From NCBI RefSeq assembly GCF_004799755.1, contig NZ_SLUB01000031.1, forward strand, positions 1-50,075: a stretch of 50,075 bases of DNA, given 5' to 3'. The notes under the pieces were generated by a model that was not told the DNA's origin, ran no database searches, and saw only the letters and a list, made by a program, of their open reading frames with translations. Numbering within the stretch: the first letter of the stretch is position 1; each line of letters starts with the position of its first letter. The position numbers and the translations under genes are program-made. Shown here piece after piece: positions 31,151-38,922 of the stretch. The DNA is from Bacillus timonensis (lineage in GTDB: Bacteria; Bacillota; Bacilli; Bacillales; Bacillaceae_L).

Positions 31151-31657
31151 TTATGCTTTTACTAGGAATAATGGTTGGCCATACTCCACAAGCTGACCAT
31201 TCTCAACTAAAATTTCAACGATTTCTCCATTCACTTCAGCTTCAATTTCGTTAAATAGCTTCATGGCTTCAACGATACAAACAACTGAATCTTCTTTTAC
31301 TTTATCACCTTTTTTAACATAAGCATCAGCGTCTGGTGATGGAGAAGCATAGAATGTACCAACCATCGGAGATACGATTTTATGTAAATTTTCATCTGCT
31401 GCTGGTGCTGGTGAAGTTGCAACAGTTGCTGCTTGCTCTGTTTGTTGTTGTGCAGGTTGTACTGCAACCTGAGGTACTTCAGTCACAACGGGCGCAACTG
31501 GTTGTGCTTGTGCCTTGTTTTCAACTACTGTTTGAACAGTTGTTTCTTTATTTTTTTTCATTTTAATTTTTGAGCCTTCGCTCTCAAATGTAAACTCATC
31601 AATATTTGAATGATCAACTAACTTAATAAGCTCACGTAGCTCTTGGATTTTTAACAT
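31151..31657 (-). CDS. accB: Acetyl-CoA carboxylase, biotin carboxyl carrier protein
   Basis: 168 residues: an N-terminal helical segment, an Ala/Pro/Gln/Val-rich flexible linker (about 45-90) and a C-terminal biotinyl domain with [15 protein letters not shown]133 being the biotin site. It carries CO2 from AccC to the carboxyltransferase AccAD, whose genes are outside the window. First gene of accB-accC-yqhY, with a promoter overlapped by a FapR-type operator. Confidence 0.96.
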   Translation of the reverse strand: MLKIQELRELIKLVDHSNIDEFTFESEGSKIKMKKNKETTVQTVVENKAQAQPVAPVVTEVPQVAVQPAQQQTEQAATVATSPAPAADENLHKIVSPMVGTFYASPSPDADAYVKKGDKVKEDSVVCIVEAMKLFNEIEAEVNGEIVEILVENGQLVEYGQPLFLVKA

Positions 31658-31725
31658 TCGGTTACACTCCTTGTGATTAAATAAAAATATATTTTCAAAT
31701 GTAGGTCAGCATTTTATTGCTAGTA

Positions 31726-31742
31726 TTAGTACCACATACTAA
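31726..31742. promoter_or_regulatory. FapR-type operator upstream of accB
   Basis: ttagtaccacatactaa is a 17-bp inverted repeat with perfect 6-bp arms (TTAGTA/TACTAA), the form known for FapR, the malonyl-CoA-sensing repressor of lipid synthesis genes. It begins two bases past the candidate -10 of accB, where bound repressor would block initiation. Confidence 0.72.
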
Positions 31743-31743
31743 T

Positions 31744-31773
31744 ATGATACGATACTTAAAAGGTGCTTTTCAA
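31744..31773 (-). promoter_or_regulatory. Candidate sigma-A promoter of accB-accC-yqhY
   Basis: Minus strand TTGAAA (31768-31773), 18-nt spacer, TATCAT (31744-31749). It is followed immediately by the FapR-type site and lies about 87 bp before the accB ATG. Confidence 0.6.
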
Positions 31774-31794
31774 TATATTACAGAGATTTTTTAT

Positions 31795-31808
31795 CGAAAA
31801 CGTTATCA
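31795..31808. promoter_or_regulatory. cre-like site (CcpA) upstream of the accB promoter
   Basis: cgaaaacgttatca matches the cre consensus TGWNANCGNTNWCA at 13 of 14 positions, failing only at the first base. It is centred about 64 bp upstream of the expected accB start, a position typical of CcpA activation and not of blocking. Confidence 0.45.
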
Positions 31809-31866
31809 TCTGTAAACAAATCATATCAAAACCTTCCCCAAATTTCATTTTTTTATAAAAAAATAA

Positions 31867-31892
31867 AAAGCACGGCATTTATACCGCGCTTT
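31867..31892 (-). terminator. Terminator of the spoIIIA operon
   Basis: On the minus strand AAGCGCGG and CCGTGCTT form a stem with one mismatch, followed by T-rich sequence. It lies 10 bp past the spoIIIAH stop. Confidence 0.8.
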
Positions 31893-31901
31893 CGTTAACG
31901 A

Positions 31902-32498
31902 TTATTTTTCTTTTTCACCCGTTACTTCGAATTGTACAGCAAGATTTTGAAGGTCACCTAACTCACTGCGTACAAGTCGTAAAATATCATTTGCTGCCTT
32001 TTTAGAGCTTTCCTTTGCTTTAACTGTAATCTTAATTTTGTCACCCTCTACGCGAACTAGAGCATCTTCGTAATTATTTCCTTTGATTAGCATTTCAATA
32101 ATCTTTTCCTTTGTTTCGATATCATCAAGCTTCTTTAATTCATCATACGCTTTTAGCTTTTGATCCGCTGTAAGTTCTGTTGAAGCCGTTTGATCCTCTA
32201 GGTTACTTCTAACTTTACTGCGATATTCGTCAATTTCTAAACGTAACGCGGCAAACATATCATCACTTGCAACAGATGAAATGACATTGCCATCTTCATC
32301 CTCTTCAACAGTAACACTCGCACCGTCTTTATTTTCAGTAGACGTTTCTACATTATCTTTTTCATTGTCCTTTTGCTCGTCCTGCTCCACTGCTACGTTA
32401 TTATTGTTGTTTTCAGGAGTTGTAATATAATAGACTGACAACACCACAACTAGACTTAACATTGTTAATAACCATACCGTTTGCTTTTTTAATAACAT
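31902..32498 (-). CDS. spoIIIAH: Stage III sporulation protein SpoIIIAH
   Basis: 198 residues with one N-terminal membrane helix (about 8-27) and an extracytoplasmic YscJ/FliF-like domain in the C-terminal half. Made in the mother cell, it joins forespore SpoIIQ across the septal membranes to form the feeding-tube channel. An acidic low-complexity linker (DEQKDNEKDNVETSTENKD) follows the helix. ATG 32498 has AAGGGGG 10 nt upstream and lies one base after the spoIIIAG stop. Confidence 0.95.
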   Translation of the reverse strand: MLLKKQTVWLLTMLSLVVVLSVYYITTPENNNNNVAVEQDEQKDNEKDNVETSTENKDGASVTVEEDEDGNVISSVASDDMFAALRLEIDEYRSKVRSNLEDQTASTELTADQKLKAYDELKKLDDIETKEKIIEMLIKGNNYEDALVRVEGDKIKITVKAKESSKKAANDILRLVRSELGDLQNLAVQFEVTGEKEK

Positions 32499-32499
32499 T

Positions 32500-33171
32500 T
32501 TATGAATCCCCCTTCGTTTTCCTTGGTACAACAGCTACTTTATGATTTGGAACATCAAATCCTTTTGTTACTGCCTCTACTACCATTTGTTTTATTTTTG
32601 CATTCTCAACACCTTTAGCGACGATTAGAACACTTCGAATATCAGGCTTTTCAATTTTCAAGACAATCGGTGTTTCTGAATCACCACTCCGGATGATGAC
32701 AACTTGTTCATCGCTTGTTATATCCTCTACTTGTCGTTTTCCACCATCCCTGTCCTCCTCACTGGTGATTTGGCTTTGGGTTACGGTGTTCTTTTCAAGT
32801 ATTTTCGTTTCAGTAGCATCTACGCTTACCGAAACTATCACATCCTCTACTCCAGCAATGGCTTCTAATGCCTCCTTGAGCTCGTTTTCATAACGATCCT
32901 CATATTTTGAAATTGCCATTGTCAGGTCATCCTTTTGCTGTCCAAACGCTGGCTCATCTTTTGCACTTACTTCTGATGATGAAGCTGGCATCACTGAAGA
33001 TGTAGGTTTGTCACCAGAAAATAGATTACTAATTAACATAAAGGCTATTCCAACTGCTAATAAAAGTAAGAAATATTGGTTTTTTTTGTTTCCCTTTTTA
33101 TCTGGTGGTCCATCCTTAGACCCGGAGAACATCCCTTTGATTGTATTCAACATTCCTTTGTTCTTATCCAT
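32500..33171 (-). CDS. spoIIIAG: Stage III sporulation protein SpoIIIAG
   Basis: 223 residues; one membrane helix (about 32-51, YFLLLLAVGIAFMLIS) and a large extracytoplasmic ring-building domain. In the family it forms the large ring of the mother cell-forespore channel. The charged insert DATETKILEKNTVTQSQ to VEDITSDEQ corresponds to the beta-rich insertion of that ring. Its ATG directly follows the spoIIIAF stop (TAGATG). Confidence 0.94.
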   Translation of the reverse strand: MDKNKGMLNTIKGMFSGSKDGPPDKKGNKKNQYFLLLLAVGIAFMLISNLFSGDKPTSSVMPASSSEVSAKDEPAFGQQKDDLTMAISKYEDRYENELKEALEAIAGVEDVIVSVSVDATETKILEKNTVTQSQITSEEDRDGGKRQVEDITSDEQVVIIRSGDSETPIVLKIEKPDIRSVLIVAKGVENAKIKQMVVEAVTKGFDVPNHKVAVVPRKTKGDS

Positions 33172-33813
33172 CTACGACTCTTTCCCCCCTTCCACAGTGA
33201 CTACGATTTTATCTGAGTCAATTTCCCATCTAGTAGATAATGATTTGGTGATTGCTTTGACGTTGGTTTGATCTACTTTTTTATACGCTGGTTCAGTCTG
33301 TTTGGAGGTATCAATCTCAACTGGTTTGACAACTGGGACATCATCAGGCTCGGCAGTCTCTTTTGATAACACCACCTCGATTGACTGAATGTCATCCAAA
33401 GTTACAGTTTCCTTAACGTCAACTGCACTCGAAAGGAATACATTTACTTTTTGAACAGTTAAATCATATTCGTTTTGCACCAACTCCTCTTCTACTTCAG
33501 TTTTCAATTGGACAGCCATCGTTTCTAAAATATATGCACGTTGTGAGGCTTGTATTTCTTTTTTCTTCAAATCTATTAAATTTTCTAGACTTTTTTCCGG
33601 TTGAACCGGTTTTAGATTCATATTTAACAAGGCTTGATCCAAATCAGTTTTAAAGAGTGAGAACAGCGGAGTAAGGATGATTAGGATTAACAATAGCCCC
33701 GTTACCATTTTCACGTATTTTTGCATGCTCGAGCTTGGCAAAAGCATGTCCACAATGGTAGCAAGTAAGATAAATAAAATAATATTTGTTATCCATTCAG
33801 CAATAAAACTCAG
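33172..33813 (-). CDS. spoIIIAF: Stage III sporulation protein SpoIIIAF
   Basis: 213 residues with two N-terminal membrane helices (about 6-24 and 33-51) around the conserved MLLPSSSMQKYVKMVTG, then an extracytoplasmic domain. The start is unusual: GGAGGTGA is followed 5 nt later by CTG at 33813, giving a SFIAEWIT N-terminus like the family. TTG 33828 and GTG 33822 lie in front of or inside the ribosome site. Confidence 0.9.
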   Translation of the reverse strand: MSFIAEWITNIILFILLATIVDMLLPSSSMQKYVKMVTGLLLILIILTPLFSLFKTDLDQALLNMNLKPVQPEKSLENLIDLKKKEIQASQRAYILETMAVQLKTEVEEELVQNEYDLTVQKVNVFLSSAVDVKETVTLDDIQSIEVVLSKETAEPDDVPVVKPVEIDTSKQTEPAYKKVDQTNVKAITKSLSTRWEIDSDKIVVTVEGGKES

Positions 33814-33847
33814 TGTCCTCACCTCCAAATAGAAACATTCCGCTTTT

Positions 33848-35044
33848 CTATCTAACCATTAAGGTCAGGTTTCCAGCTGCGACAATCACCGTGATACTTA
33901 GGAAAAACATCAATGACACGATTGCTAATGCTGCAAAAATATAAACAACGCTTTTACTGATGATATCTAAGCAAGCAATGACAGGTCCCCCGCCAAGTGG
34001 TTGTAAGAGCGCTGCTGCCAATTTATAAATAATCGCTAAAGATAACACTTTAATTGCCGGAAACACAGCAATTAATAAAAGAATGACGACCCCAAAAATT
34101 CCAACCGTATTTTTTAAAAGGACCGAAGCACTTATAACCGTATCGGTAGCATCTGTGAACATCCGCCCTATCACAGGTATAAAATTTCCGGTAATAAATT
34201 TTGCCGTCCGAATCGTTATCCCATCAGCAACGGCTGTCGTGGTACCCTGTACGGATATAACCCCAAGAAAAATGGTCAAGAACACACCAATGATTCCGAT
34301 ACTCGCATTTCTTAGTAACTGGGCAAGCTGCGTTACTTTGTATTGTTCACTCAAAGTACTTACGATGCTCAATAACGCTGCCATAAACAGTAATGGTAAA
34401 ACGATGTATTGAATCAAAAGCCCACTTGTATTCATTAAAAATAAAATCAGTGGGTGGAACAATGCTGCTGAAGCGACTCCCCCAGATGACGCGACCAATG
34501 CTAGCAACAATGGCACAAGCGCTAAAATAAAATTAATCATCGATTGAATGGCTTCCTCGGTATACATGATTGCAACCCGGAAGCTATTTAATGCGATAAT
34601 GATTAACACCATATATACAATCGCATAGGCCACCTTGCTGACTGCACTTTTCTCAAATGAATTTTGAAGGGTTTGTAAAAACATGCTAAAAATCGTAAGC
34701 ATGATCAGTGTACTTAAAAGCTTTCCATTTGCTATTAACTCATGGAATACGAATTTGACGAGTCCAAGCAACCACTCCTTCAATGAGAGCTCCTTCTCGC
34801 CACGGATGAATTCTAGTAAACTACCCTTTTGGCTTTCAGGTAAATATCCACCATAGTCCGTTACTATCTCATCCCAGAATTGTTTTATTTCGTCGATTCC
34901 GAGAGTTTCTAACTGTTCCTCAACCTGATTTTGAATTTGATTGTCGATGATTTCTTGCTGTGAGGGTGATGCTTGTACAAATTGAGGTAATGAGAAAAAG
35001 AAAAGCAATAATGCTACGAAAGAAAAGATTTTACTACGGGTCAC
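33848..35044 (-). CDS. spoIIIAE: Stage III sporulation protein SpoIIIAE
   Basis: 398 residues: a signal peptide (cleavage likely near VQASP, residue 24-26), an extracytoplasmic segment, then about seven or eight membrane helices from residue 110 on. It is the polytopic membrane component of the SpoIIIA channel complex. The GTG start at 35044 has AAGGGGG about 10 nt upstream. Confidence 0.94.
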   Translation of the reverse strand: MTRSKIFSFVALLLFFFSLPQFVQASPSQQEIIDNQIQNQVEEQLETLGIDEIKQFWDEIVTDYGGYLPESQKGSLLEFIRGEKELSLKEWLLGLVKFVFHELIANGKLLSTLIMLTIFSMFLQTLQNSFEKSAVSKVAYAIVYMVLIIIALNSFRVAIMYTEEAIQSMINFILALVPLLLALVASSGGVASAALFHPLILFLMNTSGLLIQYIVLPLLFMAALLSIVSTLSEQYKVTQLAQLLRNASIGIIGVFLTIFLGVISVQGTTTAVADGITIRTAKFITGNFIPVIGRMFTDATDTVISASVLLKNTVGIFGVVILLLIAVFPAIKVLSLAIIYKLAAALLQPLGGGPVIACLDIISKSVVYIFAALAIVSLMFFLSITVIVAAGNLTLMVR

Positions 35045-35069
35045 TCAACCACCCCCTTGGAAACCAGAT

Positions 35070-35459
35070 TTAACTAGGTATAAGTCCAATAATTGTTTCT
35101 ATTAAAACTGTTAAAATTGGTATCGCCATTGCTAAAATTAATATCTTTCCTCCGAGTTCAATCTTTGAGGCAATGGATCCTTGACCAGCATCCTTTGTAA
35201 TTTGTGCTCCAAACTCTGCGATATAGGCAATTCCAATGATCTTAAGAATGGTTTCCACATAAACGGTGTTGACATTTGCATTTATGGCTACTTTTTCAAG
35301 CATCCGGATGATATCCGAAATTTCACCCACTAAAAAGAGAAAAATCACACAGCCAATAAACACAACAAGCATAAAGGCAAAGGTTGGTTTTTGTTCTTTT
35401 ACAATGAGTGCCAGAAAGGTCCCGATTAGACCTAATCCAACGATTTGTATAATCTCAAT
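35070..35459 (-). CDS. spoIIIAD: Stage III sporulation protein SpoIIIAD (ATT start)
   Basis: 129 residues, hydrophobic, with about four membrane segments. The family sequence IVGLGLIGTFLALIVKEQKPTFAF, split here for length, precedes the first ATG (35372) by 29 codons, so a start at that ATG would truncate the protein. In this frame a TGA stands two codons before an ATT at 35459. That ATT lies 8 nt after GGAGG, and no ATG, GTG or TTG occurs between. ATT is therefore the most likely start. The gene follows spoIIIAC by 13 bp and precedes spoIIIAE by 25 bp. Confidence 0.88.
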   Translation of the reverse strand: MEIIQIVGLGLIGTFLALIVKEQKPTFAFMLVVFIGCVIFLFLVGEISDIIRMLEKVAINANVNTVYVETILKIIGIAYIAEFGAQITKDAGQGSIASKIELGGKILILAMAIPILTVLIETIIGLIPS

Positions 35460-35472
35460 GGCTCACCCCTCC

Positions 35473-35679
35473 TTACCCCTGAAAGAGAAATACAGCTTTA
35501 ATCTTTTTAAAGAGGTCCTCTACGATTGTTGCAACCATAAAAAGGATATAGATGAAGCCCAACAAGGTTACCCACTGGGCATACTCTTTTTTACCCATCT
35601 GATCTAGGATTGTATGGAGAAAGGCAACCACAATTCCTACACCGGCTATTTGAAAAATAATATCCACATCCACTCCCAT
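35473..35679 (-). CDS. spoIIIAC: Stage III sporulation protein SpoIIIAC
   Basis: 68 residues with two membrane helices (about 8-27 and 36-55) joined by LDQMGKKEYAQW, typical SpoIIIAC. Small membrane subunit of the SpoIIIA complex, related to SpoIIIAD. ATG after GGGGGAGAAG. Confidence 0.94.
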   Translation of the reverse strand: MGVDVDIIFQIAGVGIVVAFLHTILDQMGKKEYAQWVTLLGFIYILFMVATIVEDLFKKIKAVFLFQG

Positions 35680-35694
35680 GCGTTTCTTCTCCCC

Positions 35695-36210
35695 CTAAAT
35701 CAATAAAATGACTACTAATAATCCTGACAAAAAGCCCAGGCTTTTCACCATTTTTTCATAACGCAATTGTCTGTCTTTTGCTTCGCTTTCTTCTCGTTCA
35801 AGATGGGTAATAGCAAGTAAAATGTGTTTTTGTTGTGAGGTTCTGTCATGCTGTCCAAGCGTCTCACCAAACTGCTGAAGAATCTCAATTTCTCCTTGGT
35901 GAAAAGCTGTCAACTTGGACACCTCTTTCAGACTCTCATCCCAAGCTACCTTTACACTGACCTCTCCCGTTTGAAGCCGTTTTGCAAACCCCTCAAAAAA
36001 ATAAGAAACCGGCTTTGGAATTTGTCTTGCAAGATGGGTAGCCACATCTATTAATGGGACATGTCCATACATGATTTCAGCCTCAAGTGATTGCAATGCT
36101 GTTTTTAGCATCCTCAACTGGCGCGGTCTTTCACTTAACTTGCGCGCAGCCTCAAATCCAGTCCATGTTGTTGCAAGTAATATTAAAATAGCTCCAATCA
36201 TTTTTATCAT
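35695..36210 (-). CDS. spoIIIAB: Stage III sporulation protein SpoIIIAB
   Basis: 171 residues; an N-terminal membrane helix (about 3-20), a helical domain with LRMLKTALQSLEAEIMYGHVPL, and a C-terminal helix (LGFLSGLLVVILLI). It resembles type II/IV secretion F-proteins and is thought to work with the ATPase SpoIIIAA. Its ATG abuts the spoIIIAA stop (TAAATG). A second ATG three codons on is an alternative. Confidence 0.93.
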   Translation of the reverse strand: MIKMIGAILILLATTWTGFEAARKLSERPRQLRMLKTALQSLEAEIMYGHVPLIDVATHLARQIPKPVSYFFEGFAKRLQTGEVSVKVAWDESLKEVSKLTAFHQGEIEILQQFGETLGQHDRTSQQKHILLAITHLEREESEAKDRQLRYEKMVKSLGFLSGLLVVILLI

Positions 36211-37134
36211 TTATGTCACGCTCACTTTTGGTAAAAGTTCTTTGCCAGTTGGACCAAGAATGGCTTTAATAGTACCTGGCCCTTTTGTGCGTGATAGCTC
36301 TACAAACCTCTCGATTACCCCTGCGTTGATTATTTTTTCTAAAGACGGACGCTTCAGGAGGTCTGAAATATGATGACCATGTGCTGTAACAATCAAACTT
36401 ACACCAGCATTTACAGCCTCCATGATCGCCTGACTGTCTTCATCTCTACCAATCTCGTCCACTATTAATACATCAGGACTCATCGACCTAATCATCATCA
36501 TCATGCCTTCTGCCTTCGGACAGGCATCTAGAACATCAACCCTTGGTCCTAGGGACGCCTGTGGAACACCTTTTACACATCCGGCAATCTCGGAACGCTC
36601 ATCCACAATTCCCACCTTCATTGCGGGAATCCGTCTTGTTTCAATACCTGTACTAATCATCCGGGCAAGGTCCCTTAATAATGTTGTTTTACCAGTTTGC
36701 GGTGGACCAATTAGGATCGTATTTTTCCAATATGAGTCATAGAGATATGGAGCAAGCGGTTCAGCGACACCGATTTTTTGTCTGGCAACCCGAATATTGA
36801 AGGAGGTAACATCGCGAATGGCTTTCACCATTCCACTTTCTGTAATGACCTTTCCAGCTAGTCCCACACGATGCCCACCCTGAATTGTCACATAGCCACG
36901 CTTCAGCTCTTCCTCAAGCGTATAAATCGAGTATTGCCCCAATTTGTTAAGGAGCTGCATGGCATCTTCACTTGTCACGATATAGTTGTGGAAAATCGGG
37001 ATTCCACTCTCAATAATTTCTAGAGGTCTTGATACCCTAATTCGGATTTCTTCCATTTTTTCTTTGCGTGCTGGAGGATACTTAGCTAGTAGATTAGCAA
37101 TTGATTTCGGTAAAACGTCGACGATCTCTTTCAT
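36211..37134 (-). CDS. spoIIIAA: Stage III sporulation protein SpoIIIAA, ATPase
   Basis: 307-residue cytosolic ATPase related to secretion ATPases. Walker A is LIGPPQTGKTTLL (lysine near residue 149) and Walker B is PDVLIVDEIGRDED. It is thought to energise the SpoIIIA-SpoIIQ channel. First gene of the eight-gene mother-cell operon, with a sigma-E promoter 30-60 bp upstream. ATG with GAGGAG ahead of it. Confidence 0.96.
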   Translation of the reverse strand: MKEIVDVLPKSIANLLAKYPPARKEKMEEIRIRVSRPLEIIESGIPIFHNYIVTSEDAMQLLNKLGQYSIYTLEEELKRGYVTIQGGHRVGLAGKVITESGMVKAIRDVTSFNIRVARQKIGVAEPLAPYLYDSYWKNTILIGPPQTGKTTLLRDLARMISTGIETRRIPAMKVGIVDERSEIAGCVKGVPQASLGPRVDVLDACPKAEGMMMMIRSMSPDVLIVDEIGRDEDSQAIMEAVNAGVSLIVTAHGHHISDLLKRPSLEKIINAGVIERFVELSRTKGPGTIKAILGPTGKELLPKVSVT

Positions 37135-37167
37135 ATAGTAAACTCCTCATCTAAACTCTCATAATTC

Positions 37168-37195
37168 AATGTATGCTAGCTTGGACACATTATGC
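37168..37195 (-). promoter_or_regulatory. Sigma-E promoter of the spoIIIA operon
   Basis: Minus strand -35 GCATAAT (37189-37195), 13-nt spacer, -10 CATACATT (37168-37175). The -10 fits sigma-E CATACANT exactly and the -35 fits KMATATT at six of seven positions. The position, 34 bp before spoIIIAA, is right for the mother-cell sigma factor. Confidence 0.82.
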
Positions 37196-37210
37196 CTACA
37201 CATGTGATTT

Positions 37211-37492
37211 CTAGCGAAAGATTCCATACAAAATAAATGCAACTCCGAGCCCTATGAATAAAAGCTTTGAATAAGACAACTGATCAGCCAATCCGATAAG
37301 TCCAATCGACATTGTTGCAATCAAAATAAGCGGCCCCACAATTGCGAGCATCGCATTGACGGCTAGTGCTTTTTTCACATCATTAAAAGTTAGCATTAGA
37401 ATGGCCGCCGTGATTTCTAAGCATCCAGATATGATCCTCAGTCCAGCCATTGTTAAAACCGTTGAATCAAACACCGATAATAATCGTTTCAT
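37211..37492 (-). CDS. yqhV: DUF2619 membrane protein YqhV
   Basis: 93 residues with three predicted membrane helices (about 14-34, 42-62, 68-88). Sequence and place match YqhV of B. subtilis; the function is unknown. ATG 37492 has GGTGGGG 6 nt upstream. It sits upstream of the sigma-E promoter of spoIIIA and may be read separately or into it, as no terminator separates them. Confidence 0.85.
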   Translation of the reverse strand: MKRLLSVFDSTVLTMAGLRIISGCLEITAAILMLTFNDVKKALAVNAMLAIVGPLILIATMSIGLIGLADQLSYSKLLFIGLGVAFILYGIFR

Positions 37493-37504
37493 TGAAGTCC
37501 CCAC

Positions 37505-38276
37505 CCAATAATTTTCTTTTGTACAACCTATGCTTGTTCACTGATTTTCAGAAGAGGAAATTTTATGGGGGGAGGGAGAGTAATGATGTTTGCGGGTTTT
37601 CTTTGGACTAGGTTTTGGCATTTGTGGTGTTTGCAGGTTAGTGGTTTCCTAGGTTTTTCCATTTACGAACCTCTTTTTGATGTTGCGGGTTTGAATTCGC
37701 CTAATTTTATCCATTCACGGACCTCTTTTTAGTGTTTACGGGTTTGTATTCTCCTAAATTTATCCATTTACGAACCTCTTTTTAGTGTTTACGGGTTTGT
37801 ATTCTCCTAAATTTATCCATTTGCGAACCTCTTTTTGATGTTTGCAGGTTTGTATTTTCCTAAATTTATCCATTTATGAACCTTTTTCTTATGTTTGCAG
37901 GTCGGCATTCTCCTAATATTACCCATTTATGAACCTCTTTCTTATGTTTGCAGGTCGGCATTCTCCTAATATTATCCATTTATGAACCTCTTTCTTATGT
38001 TTGCAGGTCGGCATTCTCCTAATATTATCCATTTACGAACCTCTTTCTTATGTTTGCAGGTCGGCATTCTCCTGATTTTTTCTATTTGCGAAACTCTTTT
38101 TAGTGTTTACGGGTTTGTATTCTCCTAAATTTATCCATATACGAACCTCTTTCTTATGTTTGCAGGTCGGCATTCTCCTGTTTTTTTCTATTTGCGAAAC
38201 TCTTTTTAGTGTTTACGGGTTTAGATTCCCCTAATTTTATCCATATACAAACCTCTTTTTGTATTTGCAATCAAAA
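37505..38276. other. Long spacer between efp and yqhV, mostly repeat array 2
   Basis: About 770 bp without a gene. Positions 37505-37640 are irregular and G-rich in part (ggggggaggg near 37567). The rest is the 53-bp array. The efp terminator follows at 38274. Confidence 0.8.
37642..38270. repeat. Tandem repeat array 2, twelve units of 53 bp
   Basis: Counting from the cct of each unit, copies begin at 37648, 37700, 37753, 37806, 37859, 37912, 37965, 38018, 38071, 38124, 38177 and 38230. Ten of eleven intervals are exactly 53 bp. A unit is an A/T-rich half (cctaattttatccattt) plus a half with acgaacctcttt and tttacgggttt or tttgcaggtcgg. Two sequence variants alternate in blocks. CGAACC can pair with GGTTTG in several units. 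53 is not a multiple of three, so the array is not coding. Confidence 0.95.
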
Positions 38277-38304
38277 AAAAGAACCCACCAAAAATGGTGA
38301 GTCC
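38274..38304 (-). terminator. Terminator of efp
   Basis: Minus strand GACTCACCA pairs with TGGTGGGTTC (one mismatch) around 5 T, followed by a run of eight or nine T. It lies 21 bp after the efp stop and marks the end of the repeat array. Confidence 0.85.
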
Positions 38305-38324
38305 TAAAAAAACCTCAATATTGA

Positions 38325-38882
38325 TTACGCACGTGAAATGTAAGATCCTTCAGTTGTGTTGATGATTAGCACATCGCCTTCATTAATGAAGAAAGGAACT
38401 TGTACGATTAATCCTGTTTCAAGAGTTGCAGGTTTAGAACCGCCAGAAGCTGTATCTCCTTTGATACCAGGCTCTGTTTCAACAACCTTAAGCTCAACAG
38501 TATTTGGGAGCTCGACTCCAAGTGTTTCACTTTGGAACATCATAATGTGAACTTCCATATTTTCTTTCAAGAACTTTAATTCATACTCAATTGCAGATGC
38601 TGGTAATTCGATTTGCTCATAGGATTCATTGTCCATGAATACATGTGAATCACCATTCGCATATAAATACTGCATTCTGCGGTTTTCGATTTGCGCTTTG
38701 GCTACTTTTTCACCAGCACGGAATGTTTTTTCTTGAACTGCACCTGTACGAAGGTTACGAAGCTTTGAACGTACGAACGCAGCTCCTTTACCAGGCTTAA
38801 CGTGTTGGAAATCCATTACTCTCCAGATTCCACCGTCTACCTCAATTGTTAAACCTGTACGAAAATCGTTAACTGAAATCAT
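38325..38882 (-). CDS. efp: Translation elongation factor P
   Basis: Relieves ribosome stalling at polyproline, 185 residues in three beta-barrel domains. The tip loop reads [10 protein letters not shown] with K32 at the modification position, flanked by prolines as in Bacillus EF-P. The C-terminal [16 protein letters not shown] and [15 protein letters not shown] are diagnostic. ATG 38882 after AGGAGGAAATAGT, 40 bp past papQ. Confidence 0.97.
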   Translation of the reverse strand: MISVNDFRTGLTIEVDGGIWRVMDFQHVKPGKGAAFVRSKLRNLRTGAVQEKTFRAGEKVAKAQIENRRMQYLYANGDSHVFMDNESYEQIELPASAIEYELKFLKENMEVHIMMFQSETLGVELPNTVELKVVETEPGIKGDTASGGSKPATLETGLIVQVPFFINEGDVLIINTTEGSYISRA

Positions 38883-38922
38883 ATACTATTTCCTCCTAAT
38901 CCAATTCCGACAAAACTTTTGC

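Noticed and set aside
37642-38270. Array 2 as a CRISPR
   Set aside because: Whole units repeat with gradual divergence; there are no constant repeats separated by unique spacers, and no cas genes.
37642-38270. Array 2 as a repeat protein
   Set aside because: A 53-bp period shifts frame in every copy and no start with a ribosome site is seen.
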